In this document: piece by piece, positions 7,888-15,472 of the stretch
How positions within the stretch are numbered: the first letter of the stretch is position 1
How the letters are laid out: each line of letters begins with the position of its first letter
Assembly: GCA_035575835.1 (NCBI GenBank)
Contig: DATLXM010000084.1
Location: 1-19,802 of the forward strand
Origin: Gaiellasilicea sp035575835
GTDB lineage: Bacteria; Actinomycetota; Thermoleophilia; Gaiellales; Gaiellaceae
Length of the DNA: 19,802 nucleotides
Direction of reading: 5' to 3'
The notes under the pieces: model-generated
Told to the model about the DNA's origin: nothing
What the model saw: the letters and a program-made list of their open reading frames with translations, nothing else
Database searches by the model: none
Program-made: the position numbers and the translations under genes

Positions 7888-10800
7888 AGCCCTTCTCGTC
7901 GCGGAGCTGCCGGCCTTCGCGATCCTGCCGGAGGGCGTGCGCACGCTCGTCGCGGAGAGCTTCGAGCCGGTCTCGTTCCCATTCGGCGCAGTGATCGTCC
8001 GCGAGGGCGAGGTCGCGGACGCCTTCTACGTGCTCGCCGAGGGGTCTGCTCGCGTCGTCAAGCAGGGTGAGCACGGCGACGAGGTGCCCCTGAACGTGCT
8101 CCGGCGCGGCGACAGCTTCGGGGAGATGGCGCTCCTCTCGGACACCGTCCGGCTCGCCACGGTGCGGGCGAGCAGCCCCGTCGAGGCGCTCAGGCTGGAC
8201 AAGTCGGTCTTCACGGCCCTCGCGCGCTCGCACCCCCCGGTCGCGGAGGCGTTCGAGACGCTCTCGCGAGGCCGGTCGCTCTGGAACTTCTTCCGCGTCA
8301 ACTCCGCCTTCTCGGAGCTCTCGAACGAGGCGCTCGGACTTCTCGTCTCGCAGCTCGAGCGAGTGGATGTGCCCGCCGGCGAGGTGATCGTCCGCGAGGG
8401 CGACCCGCCCGGCCCGATGTACGTGATCGAGCAGGGGCGCGTGCGCGCCTTCAAGACCGCCGCGGGGGTGGAAATCCAGGTCGGCTTCCTCCGCACGGGC
8501 GACTTCTTCGGTGAGCGCTCCCTGTTCCGGAACGAGCCGCGCGCGGCGAGCGTCCAGGCGGTCTCGGACTGTTCCCTGCTCGTCTTCCCCTCGGAGCTCT
8601 TCCGCCGCCTCGTCGAGGAGCATCCGGACTTCCGGCTCCGCCTCGAGCAGCGGATCGAGCAGTACGACTACCGGCGCGTCGCGAACGTGCCGCTCGACTT
8701 CGCCGAGGAGCTGCTCCCGGCGGACGCCACCGTCCAGCAGGTGGCACCGGAGGAGGTCGAGCTCGAGCCCGAGCTGGACGACTTGGACGAGCCCGACGCG
8801 CAGGAGCGACAGAAGCCGATCCGCCGGTTCCCGCATGTCTTCCAGCTCGACGAGATGGATTGCGGCGCCGCCTGCCTCGCGATGATCTGCCGCCACTTCG
8901 GCCGCTCCGTCGCGGTCTCCCATATTCGCCAGGCCGTGCACACCGCGATCGACGGAACGACCCTGGCCGGGATCACGCGAGGCGCCGAGGAGCTCGGCCT
9001 CTCCGCCCGCTCGGTGCGCGCGTCGAAGAGCCGGCTCGACGACCTGCCGCTGCCGGCCGTCGCCCACTGGGAGGGGAACCACTGGGTCGTCGTCTACCGC
9101 GTCGACGACAAGCACGTGCGTGTCGCCGATCCGGCCAGGGGCCTCCGCCGGATCCCGCGCCAGGAGTTCCTCGAGCGCTGGAGCGGCTACACCTCCGTCG
9201 TCGGCTACACCGAGCGCCTGAACGAGGTCCCGGAGGCCCGGACGAGCCTCGCCTGGGTGAAGCCGTTCCTGCGCCCGCACCTCCGGCTCGTCCTCCTTGC
9301 CGTCGGGCTCGCGATCATCGCGGCCGCACTCGAGCTCGTGCTCCCGATCCTGACCCAGGTGGTCGTGGACCGCGTGCTTCCGAACGGCGATCTGGGGCTC
9401 CTCTGGATCCTGATCGCGGCGATCGCGGGCGTGCTCGTCGCGATCACCGGCGCGACGGTGATCCAGAGCTACCTGCTCAGCAAGGTCGCGGTCCGCTTCG
9501 ACGTCTCCACCCTCGACTTCCTCACCGGCCGCCTGCTCGACCTGCCGATGAGCTACTTCGCCACACGGCGAACCGGAGACATCGAACGCCGGCTGCTCGG
9601 GGCACGTCAGGTCCGCGCCTTCTTCATCCAGAGCGGCGTCCAGGCGCTCACGTCGGTCACGCAGCTCCTGGCCGCCCTCGGGCTGATGCTCTTCTACAGC
9701 TGGAAGCTCGCCCTCGTCTACCTCGCCACCGTTCCCGCCTACGGCGGCCTGATGCGCTTCTCGGCCAAGCGGCTCCGGCCGATGTACGACAACCTCGAAG
9801 AGGCGTACGGCCGCTACTCCTCCGGCCAGATCGACGCGATCCGGGGAATCGAGACGGTGAAGGCGCTCGCGGCCGAGGCGGCACTCCGCCGGCTGATGCT
9901 GGGCCGCTTCCAGGCGCTCGCCGACCGCGTCTTCCGGACCGAGTTCCTCGTCCTCGCCTACCAGGGGTCGCTCCAGCTCGTCGCCTTCGCCTCGTTCGGC
10001 CTCTTCCTCCTCGTCGGCTCGATCGAAGTCGTGCACGGCAACCTCTCCCTGGGCGAGTTCGTCGCCTTCAACGCCCTCGTCGCGCTCGCAACAGGGCCGA
10101 TGCTGACCCTGCTCTCACTCTGGGACGAGGGCCAGTTCGCGCGCGTCCTCTTCGACCGGCTCGACGACGTCGTCGGGCCCGAGCCGGAGCAGGGAGCCGA
10201 CCGCGACCGGCTGCGCCCGGTCTCCACGCTGGAGGGCCGCGTCGAACTCCACGATGTCGGCTTCCGCTACGGCGGCCCCGAGGCCCCGCCGATCCTGGAG
10301 GGCGTCACCCTGACCGTCGAGCCGGGAGAGACGGTGGCGCTCGTCGGCCGGAGCGGCTCCGGAAAGACGACCTTGATCAAGCTCCTGGCGGGCCTGCTCG
10401 AGCCGACCGAGGGCGAGATCCGGTTCGACGGCTTCGAGCTGCGCACGCTCGACTACCGGACGCTGCGGCGCCAGATCGGCTTCGTCCTCCAGGAGAGCTA
10501 CCTCTTCGACGACACGATCGCCGGGAACATCGCCTTCGGCGAGTCGGAGCCCGACCCGGCAAAGGTCGCCTGGGCCGCGAAGGCCGCGAGCGCCCACGAG
10601 TTCGTGGAGCGACTCCCGCTCGGCTTCCAGACGCGCGTCGGCGAGTCGGGCCTCCGGCTCTCGGGCGGCCAGCAGCAGCGGATCGCGATCGCCCGCGCCC
10701 TCTACCACCGCCCCCCGATCCTCCTCTTCGACGAGGCAACGAGCGCGCTCGACACCGAGTCTGAGCGGGCGGTCAAGGAGAGCCTCGACGAGTTGCTCGT

Positions 10801-10966
10801 CGGCCGCACCTCGTTCGTGATCGCGCACCGGCTCAGCACCGTCAAGGACGCGAACCGGATCGTCGTGCTCGAACGGGGCCGCTTGGTCGAGTCGGGCACC
10901 CACGACGAGCTGATGGCGCGTCAGGGGCTCTACTTCTACCTCGCGAGCCAACAGCTCGAACTCTGA
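7874..10966 (+). CDS. C39-peptidase ABC exporter with two cyclic-nucleotide-binding domains
   Basis: A 1030-residue membrane protein that should cut double-glycine leaders and export the released peptide. Order of parts: cNMP domain 1 (about 15-125; FGEMALLSDTVRLATV, Arg93), cNMP domain 2 (about 145-260; FFGERSLFRNEPRAASV, Arg223), an acidic linker (285-315), the C39 peptidase (Gln324, Cys330 in DCGAAC, His403, Asp419), about six membrane segments (465-735), and an ATPase with Walker A GRSGSGKT (825-832), Q-loop Gln873, LSGGQ (929-933), Walker B ILLFDE (949-954) and His985. All catalytic residues are present. Both nucleotide pockets keep the Arg that binds the cyclic phosphate, so export may be gated by a cyclic nucleotide. 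No HlyD-like partner is seen, as expected for a single-membrane cell. The substrates are probably the flanking peptides. Confidence 0.95.
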   Translation: MSAPEALLVAELPAFAILPEGVRTLVAESFEPVSFPFGAVIVREGEVADAFYVLAEGSARVVKQGEHGDEVPLNVLRRGDSFGEMALLSDTVRLATVRASSPVEALRLDKSVFTALARSHPPVAEAFETLSRGRSLWNFFRVNSAFSELSNEALGLLVSQLERVDVPAGEVIVREGDPPGPMYVIEQGRVRAFKTAAGVEIQVGFLRTGDFFGERSLFRNEPRAASVQAVSDCSLLVFPSELFRRLVEEHPDFRLRLEQRIEQYDYRRVANVPLDFAEELLPADATVQQVAPEEVELEPELDDLDEPDAQERQKPIRRFPHVFQLDEMDCGAACLAMICRHFGRSVAVSHIRQAVHTAIDGTTLAGITRGAEELGLSARSVRASKSRLDDLPLPAVAHWEGNHWVVVYRVDDKHVRVADPARGLRRIPRQEFLERWSGYTSVVGYTERLNEVPEARTSLAWVKPFLRPHLRLVLLAVGLAIIAAALELVLPILTQVVVDRVLPNGDLGLLWILIAAIAGVLVAITGATVIQSYLLSKVAVRFDVSTLDFLTGRLLDLPMSYFATRRTGDIERRLLGARQVRAFFIQSGVQALTSVTQLLAALGLMLFYSWKLALVYLATVPAYGGLMRFSAKRLRPMYDNLEEAYGRYSSGQIDAIRGIETVKALAAEAALRRLMLGRFQALADRVFRTEFLVLAYQGSLQLVAFASFGLFLLVGSIEVVHGNLSLGEFVAFNALVALATGPMLTLLSLWDEGQFARVLFDRLDDVVGPEPEQGADRDRLRPVSTLEGRVELHDVGFRYGGPEAPPILEGVTLTVEPGETVALVGRSGSGKTTLIKLLAGLLEPTEGEIRFDGFELRTLDYRTLRRQIGFVLQESYLFDDTIAGNIAFGESEPDPAKVAWAAKAASAHEFVERLPLGFQTRVGESGLRLSGGQQQRIAIARALYHRPPILLFDEATSALDTESERAVKESLDELLVGRTSFVIAHRLSTVKDANRIVVLERGRLVESGTHDELMARQGLYFYLASQQLEL

Positions 10967-10994
10967 CGGCCCGCTTAACTCGCGCCCCCGTCCG

Positions 10995-11023
10995 TTGACT
11001 TCGCCGCACCCGCCCGCAACACT
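10995..11023 (+). promoter_or_regulatory. Candidate promoter of precursor peptide 2
   Basis: TTGACT (10995-11000), 17 bases, then AACACT (11018-11023). Transcription would start near 11030, leaving a short leader with AAGGAGA. This would let the peptide be made independently of the exporter operon. Confidence 0.45.
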
Positions 11024-11040
11024 CGCAAGCTCACCCACGG

Positions 11041-11047
11041 AAGGAGA
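11041..11047 (+). promoter_or_regulatory. Shine-Dalgarno site of precursor peptide 2
   Basis: AAGGAGA five bases before ATG 11053; together with codon-perfect reading to TAG it supports this short gene as real. Confidence 0.75.
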
Positions 11048-11052
11048 CTCCG

Positions 11053-11193
11053 ATGGAGCACGACGAGAAGAAGGCGAGCGACGAGCCTCAGAACGAGCGC
11101 GACGAGATGGACGACCTCGACGTCTCACAGCAGCAGGCCGAGGACATCAAGGGCGGCGCCCGCGCGGCCAGGATCGGCAAGAAGCCGCTGTAG
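11053..11193 (+). CDS. Candidate double-glycine precursor peptide 2
   Basis: A 46-residue gene found by eye 86 bases after the exporter gene. It begins MEHDEKKASDEPQNERDEM, continues DDLDVSQQQAEDIKGG and ends ARAARIGKKPL before TAG. Counting from the GG, Ile is at -4, Ala at -7, Gln at -8, Ser at -11 and Val at -12, close to the classic LS-x-x-EL-x-x-I-x-GG leader. It is clearly a paralogue of the peptide at 6052-6189 in leader but not in core. Cleavage after GG would release an 11-residue basic peptide. It has its own candidate promoter and a good Shine-Dalgarno site. Bacteriocin, signal peptide and lipid- or protein-bound cofactor are all possible; the precursor role is inferred from leader and neighbours. 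Confidence 0.8.
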   Translation: MEHDEKKASDEPQNERDEMDDLDVSQQQAEDIKGGARAARIGKKPL

Positions 11194-11218
11194 ACGCACC
11201 TCTCGCCATGACGCCGGC

Positions 11219-12220
11219 ATGACGGACATCGTCATGCCGGCCGAGTGGGAGCGGCACGAGCGCTGCCTGCTGGCCTGGCCGGGCGAGGACCTCGTATCGA
11301 CGAGGCTCCTCACGGCCGCGAAGCTCGATTACGCCCTGGTCGCGAGGGCGATCTCGGAGTTCGAGCCGGTACTCGTGCTCGCTCGCCCCGGATTCGGCCC
11401 GGAGGCGGCCGCGGCCTGCGGACCGCGCGTCGACGTCGCCGAGATCCCGTTCGCCGCTGCCTGGATCCGCGACTCCGGGCCGATCTTCGCGCGCCGGAAC
11501 GGCACGAAGCTCGTGGCCGTCGACTTCGAGTTCAACGGCTGGGGCTCGACGCTGCCCGCGAGCGCACACGGCGAGACGGCCGGGGCGAGCGTCGCTGCGC
11601 TGCTCGGCGTCGAGCGAGTCGCGGTGCCGCTCGTGCTCGAGGGTGGCGCCGTGACCACGGACGGCGAGGGCACGCTGATCGCGGTCGAGGCGACGATCCT
11701 GAACGAGGACAGGAACCCCGGCGTGTCGCGCGAGACCTGCGAGGCCGTCTTCCGGGAGTTCCTCGGGATCGAGCACACGATCTGGCTCGAGCATGGATTG
11801 CTCGAGGATGGGACGGGTGGTCATGCAGACAACGTCGCAATGTTCGTGGCCCCCGGCCGCGTCCTCTGCCAGACAGTCCGGGACGAGAGCGATCCCAATC
11901 ACGCCAGGCTCGAGGCGAATCGCGCCGCGATCGAGGCCGCAATCGACGCTCGCGGCCGCAGACTCGAGCCGATCGAGCTCGACGTCCTGCCCTACCGGCA
12001 GTGGGCCGGGAGGCAGATCGCGCTCCCGTACCTGAACTTCTACGTCGGCAACGGCTGCGTGGTCGTACCCCTCGCCTGTCTACCCGACGACCGGGAAGGC
12101 GTGGCTCGCATTCAGGCGGCGTTCCCCGCTGCCGAGGTCGTCGGCGTCCCGGCGACGAACCTCGCGCGCCGGGGCGGCGGCGCCCACTGCATCACCCTCC
12201 AGCAGCCGGCGGTTTCCTAG
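11219..12220 (+). CDS. Agmatine deiminase / peptidylarginine-deiminase family enzyme
   Basis: Encodes 333 residues, the usual length for agmatine deiminase, which turns agmatine into N-carbamoylputrescine. Visible motifs are MPAEWERHERCLLAWP at the start, WIRDSGP with Asp85, LEGGA (140-144), EATILNEDRNP, GHADN with His202 and Asp204, and the catalytic Cys324 in GGGAHCITLQQP. The start could also be the internal ATG at 11234, directly before PAEW; there is no clear Shine-Dalgarno site for either. The gene lies 25 bases after precursor peptide 2 and may share its mRNA. The family also holds enzymes acting on arginine in peptides, so a role on the secreted peptides is conceivable, but the motifs look like an ordinary agmatine deiminase. 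Its stop shares CTAG with the facing gene. Confidence 0.92.
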   Translation: MTDIVMPAEWERHERCLLAWPGEDLVSTRLLTAAKLDYALVARAISEFEPVLVLARPGFGPEAAAACGPRVDVAEIPFAAAWIRDSGPIFARRNGTKLVAVDFEFNGWGSTLPASAHGETAGASVAALLGVERVAVPLVLEGGAVTTDGEGTLIAVEATILNEDRNPGVSRETCEAVFREFLGIEHTIWLEHGLLEDGTGGHADNVAMFVAPGRVLCQTVRDESDPNHARLEANRAAIEAAIDARGRRLEPIELDVLPYRQWAGRQIALPYLNFYVGNGCVVVPLACLPDDREGVARIQAAFPAAEVVGVPATNLARRGGGAHCITLQQPAVS

Positions 12221-12417
12221 GCGGCGCCGGGCCGGTCGACCTCGTCGACGCGTCCCTGGGCCTCGGCGTCGGTGTCCGCGTCGATCTTCTGCTGGGTCGG
12301 GTTGCGGCCACTCTCGTCGATCGCTTCCTCACCGCTCTCGACTCGCTCGTCGTCGTCGCCGCGCTCGGGGTCGTCGAAATCGGTCAACTGCCTGTCGATG
12401 CGCTCCTGCTCTTCCAT
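12217..12417 (-). CDS. Small acidic protein of unknown function
   Basis: Encodes 66 residues, very rich in Asp and Glu with no hydrophobic core, starting MEEQERIDRQLTDFDDPERG and containing NPTQQKIDADTDAEAQ. It is probably soluble and largely disordered. GGAGGAGC lies four bases before the ATG, so the start is well supported. It follows the CsbD-like gene on the same strand, but a strong terminator hairpin separates them, only 23 bases before this ATG. The TAG stop shares CTAG 12217-12220 with the deiminase stop. It lacks the DLDV and GG signature of the precursor peptides. No family recognised; a stress role is a guess from its neighbour. Confidence 0.65.
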   Translation of the reverse strand: MEEQERIDRQLTDFDDPERGDDDERVESGEEAIDESGRNPTQQKIDADTDAEAQGRVDEVDRPGAA

Positions 12418-12440
12418 CTCGCTCCTCCCATGGGAAAAAG

Positions 12441-12470
12441 GACGAAGGCGCCCCTGAGGGCGCCTTCGTC
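12441..12470 (-). terminator. Rho-independent terminator after the CsbD-like gene
   Basis: GACGAAGGCGCCC and its exact complement form a perfect 13-base-pair stem with a four-base loop. On the minus strand it is followed by CTTTTTCCC, a proper T run, and lies 18 bases after the CsbD stop. It is the clearest terminator in the window. Confidence 0.88.
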
Positions 12471-12488
12471 ACAGGTCGTCAGGCGAAT

Positions 12489-12677
12489 CTAGAACTTCTT
12501 GTCGACCGCGTCCTTCATGTCCCCGGCGGCGTCTTTCACGTCGTCGGTTGCGTCCGAGGCCGAGTCCTTGGCCTTGCCCCATGCGTCCTGGGCCTGGCCC
12601 TCCTTCTCGCGATCCTCGTCGCCGGTCAGCTTGCCTTCCGCTTCCTTGATGTTGCCCTCGACACGATCAGAATCCAT
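12489..12677 (-). CDS. CsbD-like stress protein
   Basis: Encodes 62 residues. The beginning MDSDRVEGNIKEAEGKLTGD is the typical CsbD start (RVEG-x-x-K-x-x-x-GK-x-TGD), followed by repeated amphipathic helices (DAWGKAKDSA, DDVKDAAGDMKDAV) like those of LEA-type proteins. CsbD proteins are induced by general stress in many bacteria, but their molecular role is unknown. The ATG at 12675-12677 has AAAGGGG four bases before it. Upstream lies a GTTG-N15-GGGCAT pair that looks like a stress sigma factor promoter. Downstream is a strong terminator. The gene diverges from the XdhC-family gene. Confidence 0.88.
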   Translation of the reverse strand: MDSDRVEGNIKEAEGKLTGDEDREKEGQAQDAWGKAKDSASDATDDVKDAAGDMKDAVDKKF

Positions 12678-12707
12678 GGTGCCCCTTTCCTCGTGGACAG
12701 GTGGTTC

Positions 12708-12733
12708 ATGCCCGTTCGCGACGCACTCCAACC
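12708..12733 (-). promoter_or_regulatory. Candidate SigB/SigF-type stress promoter of the CsbD-like gene
   Basis: On the minus strand GGTTG (12729-12733), 15 bases, GGGCAT (12708-12713). This resembles the GTTT-N15-GGGTAT pattern of SigF/SigB general-stress promoters with two changes. CsbD genes are SigB targets in Bacillus, which fits. Confidence 0.4.
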
Positions 12734-12746
12734 CCCGGTTGCGAGC

Positions 12747-12752
12747 TACTCT
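12747..12752 (+). promoter_or_regulatory. Candidate -10 box, leaderless, of the XdhC-family gene
   Basis: TACTCT stands six bases before ATG 12759. No Shine-Dalgarno site is present, so the mRNA probably begins at or near the start codon. Confidence 0.5.
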
Positions 12753-12758
12753 CAACCC

Positions 12759-13766
12759 ATGAGAGAGCTGCTGACGACCCTCGAAGCGTGGGCCGGGCGC
12801 GGAGAGCGGATCGCAATCGCGCTGCTCGTGGAGCGCCGTGGCTCGGCGCCGCGCGATCCGGGCGCCGTCTTCGCGCTCTCGGAGACAGGTGCGATCGCGG
12901 GCTCGGTCACCGGTGGCTGCATCGAGCCGGCGCTCGTCGCCGAGGCGGAGGCCGTGCTCGCGGGCGGCGTGCCGCGGGTTCTCACCTACGGGATTCCGGA
13001 CGACGCGGCCTTCGAGATCGGTCTCGCCTGCGGAGGCACCGTCGCACTGGTCGTCACTGAGCTCGATCCCGCGCTCCTCGCACCCGTCGTCGCCGCCGTC
13101 GCGGCCGATCGGCCGATCGTGCTCGCCGTCGAAGTGCGCGGCGAGCACGTGGGTCGCCAGACCCTGCTCGAGCCGGAGGACGTTCGAACGACGCGATTCC
13201 TTCCCGCAGGTGAAAACGGGCTCGTGGAGACCGGAGGCGGCACGGCCTTCGTCCTCTCATTCGCTTCACGGCCCCGCCTTTACGTCCTGGGCGCGATCGA
13301 CCACGCCGTCGCCCTCGTCCGGGTCGGCCAGCTGCTCGGCTACCGCGTCACGGTCTGCGACGCCCGAGGCGCCTTCGTCACGCCCGAGCGCTTCCCGGCC
13401 GCGGATGAGCTCGTCGTCGACTGGCCCGACCGCTTCCTGCGGAGCGCTCCGATCGACGAACGGACTGCGATCTGCGTTCTCACCCACGACCTCAAGTTCG
13501 ATGTCCCGGCCTTGCTCGCCGCGCTCGACTCCCCCGCCCTCTACATCGGCGCAATGGGGAGCCTGACGACGACGGCCGAGCGCGAGGAACGGCTGAGGGC
13601 CGAGGGGGTCACCGAAGCAGATCTCGCCCGGATCCACGCTCCGATCGGGCTCGCGATCGGCGCCCGCTCCCCCGAGGAGGTCGCCGTCGCGATCGGGGCG
13701 CAACTCGTCGAGGCCACCGCAGCGGTGAGGCGGCGGCTCGCGAGTGCGGCCACGGTGCTCTCTTGA
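12759..13766 (+). CDS. XdhC/CoxI-family molybdenum-enzyme maturation protein
   Basis: Encodes 335 residues. XdhC binds molybdenum cofactor and supports its sulfuration and insertion into xanthine-dehydrogenase or CO-dehydrogenase-type enzymes in the cytoplasm. The N-terminal domain has GSVTGGCIEP with Cys54 and GLACGGTV with Cys91, both conserved. The C-terminal Rossmann-like domain has LYVLGAIDHAVALV (174-187), LTHD (241-244), YIGAMGS (262-268) and HAPIGLAIGARSPEEVAVAI. ATG 12759 is chosen for the TACTCT box and because earlier codons do not look like the family. MoaA follows ten bases after the stop, so the two probably form an operon for molybdenum cofactor. The enzyme it serves is not in the window. 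Confidence 0.9.
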   Translation: MRELLTTLEAWAGRGERIAIALLVERRGSAPRDPGAVFALSETGAIAGSVTGGCIEPALVAEAEAVLAGGVPRVLTYGIPDDAAFEIGLACGGTVALVVTELDPALLAPVVAAVAADRPIVLAVEVRGEHVGRQTLLEPEDVRTTRFLPAGENGLVETGGGTAFVLSFASRPRLYVLGAIDHAVALVRVGQLLGYRVTVCDARGAFVTPERFPAADELVVDWPDRFLRSAPIDERTAICVLTHDLKFDVPALLAALDSPALYIGAMGSLTTTAEREERLRAEGVTEADLARIHAPIGLAIGARSPEEVAVAIGAQLVEATAAVRRRLASAATVLS

Positions 13767-13776
13767 TCGTGTCGCC

Positions 13777-14780
<1,004 letters not shown>

Positions 14781-14784
<4 letters not shown>

Positions 14785-15026
14785 CCGGCGTTCGCGAGCG
14801 CGCGGAGCCGCTGCATCGCAGCCGCGACCTTCGCCTCGTCGAGATAGACGGCGAGGCCCTTCTCGAACTCCGGCAGCGCCCGCCGCAGGTGGTCGCGGTC
14901 GAGCGAGCGCGGCGTCGCGTTCGCCCGCACGAGCAGCCGCGTCACGGTGAACGGGGCGATCAGCGGCGTCAACCCGCTGGCCGCGACCACCTCGTCGAAG
15001 AACGTGGCGTGCTCGGCCGCGTTCAC
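14781..15026 (-). CDS. Unknown small helical protein
   Basis: Encodes 81 residues, starting VNAAEHATFFDEVVAASG with LIAPFTVTRLLVRANATPRS in the middle and a helical end (AKVAAAMQRLRALANAG). The APFTVTRLLVRANATP part followed by LRRALPEFEKGLAVYL may form a small helical, perhaps DNA-binding, fold, but I recognise no family. I chose the GTG at 15024-15026 because it overlaps the stop of the preceding gene (GTGA) and the longer frame adds only an Arg run. The stop shares CTAG with moaA. It is surely co-translated with the 15023-15427 gene; function unknown. Confidence 0.6.
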
Positions 15027-15427
15027 GCGACCTCTCCGGCGGCGACGACGACGTCCTGGCACCACGCCCCGAAGAACTCGGCCAGCCAGCCGACCGCCTC
15101 CTCGCGGGCACTTTCCGCAAGGCGCGGCGTCACCGCGCCGACGAGGAGGGCGCCGAAGAGCGCTCCCGACCGGGCGAGGCTGGCGGCCGTCTCGCCCTGC
15201 TCAACCACGGCCGGCACGACCGACTCGATCAGGAGGTCGCGCGCGGCGGTGCCTTCGTCCCGCAGGCCCTCGCGGAGAGCAGTCCCGAACGCGTAGACGA
15301 TCTGGTCGACGTCCTCGTCCGTGTACCGCCCGTCGGGATCGGTCAGCGCGCGCGAGCGGGCCGCCGTTCCGCGCAGGAGCTCGGGGTCGGAGTCGAGGAG
15401 TTCGAGGAGCTCGTCGCGTGCGGCCAC
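15023..15427 (-). CDS. Unknown helical protein
   Basis: Encodes 134 residues, alanine- and leucine-rich and probably all helical, starting MAARDELLELLDSDPELLRG, with a YTDEDVDQIVYAFGTALREG helix and an end FFGAWCQDVVVAAGEVA. No signal peptide and no clear membrane segment, although SLARSGALFGALLVG is hydrophobic. There may be a loose likeness to helical sensor domains, but I cannot name a family. The GTG start has TAGACT six bases before it, suggesting a leaderless mRNA. It overlaps the next gene by four bases, so the two products may work together. It diverges from the PAP2 gene. Confidence 0.6.
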   Translation of the reverse strand: MAARDELLELLDSDPELLRGTAARSRALTDPDGRYTDEDVDQIVYAFGTALREGLRDEGTAARDLLIESVVPAVVEQGETAASLARSGALFGALLVGAVTPRLAESAREEAVGWLAEFFGAWCQDVVVAAGEVA

Positions 15428-15433
15428 GGCGGC

Positions 15434-15439
15434 AGTCTA
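15434..15439 (-). promoter_or_regulatory. Candidate -10 box, leaderless, of the unknown gene pair
   Basis: TAGACT on the minus strand exactly six bases before GTG 15427; the same distance is seen at three other genes in this window. Confidence 0.5.
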
Positions 15440-15456
15440 ATCCGAATCCGGACGGC

Positions 15457-15462
15457 TAGAAT
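15457..15462 (+). promoter_or_regulatory. Candidate -10 box of the PAP2 gene
   Basis: TAGAAT ten bases before ATG 15473. A start about seven bases after it would leave a leader of only a few bases. Confidence 0.5.
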
Positions 15463-15472
15463 CGCGGTTTCG

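Noticed and set aside
7697..10036. A 779-codon open frame on the minus strand opposite the ABC exporter
   Set aside because: Low-complexity Glu/Arg/Asp text without motifs, while the plus strand has a complete exporter.
8860..10764. A 634-codon Arg/Pro-rich frame inside the exporter gene
   Set aside because: Out-of-frame shadow of the exporter with no domain.
11208..11222. Four-codon frame ATG ACG CCG GCA TGA overlapping the deiminase start
   Set aside because: It could be a tiny leader peptide but has no ribosome-binding site or other support.
12217..12417. Small acidic protein as a third precursor peptide
   Set aside because: It lacks DLDV and the Gly-Gly site, and has no core-like end.
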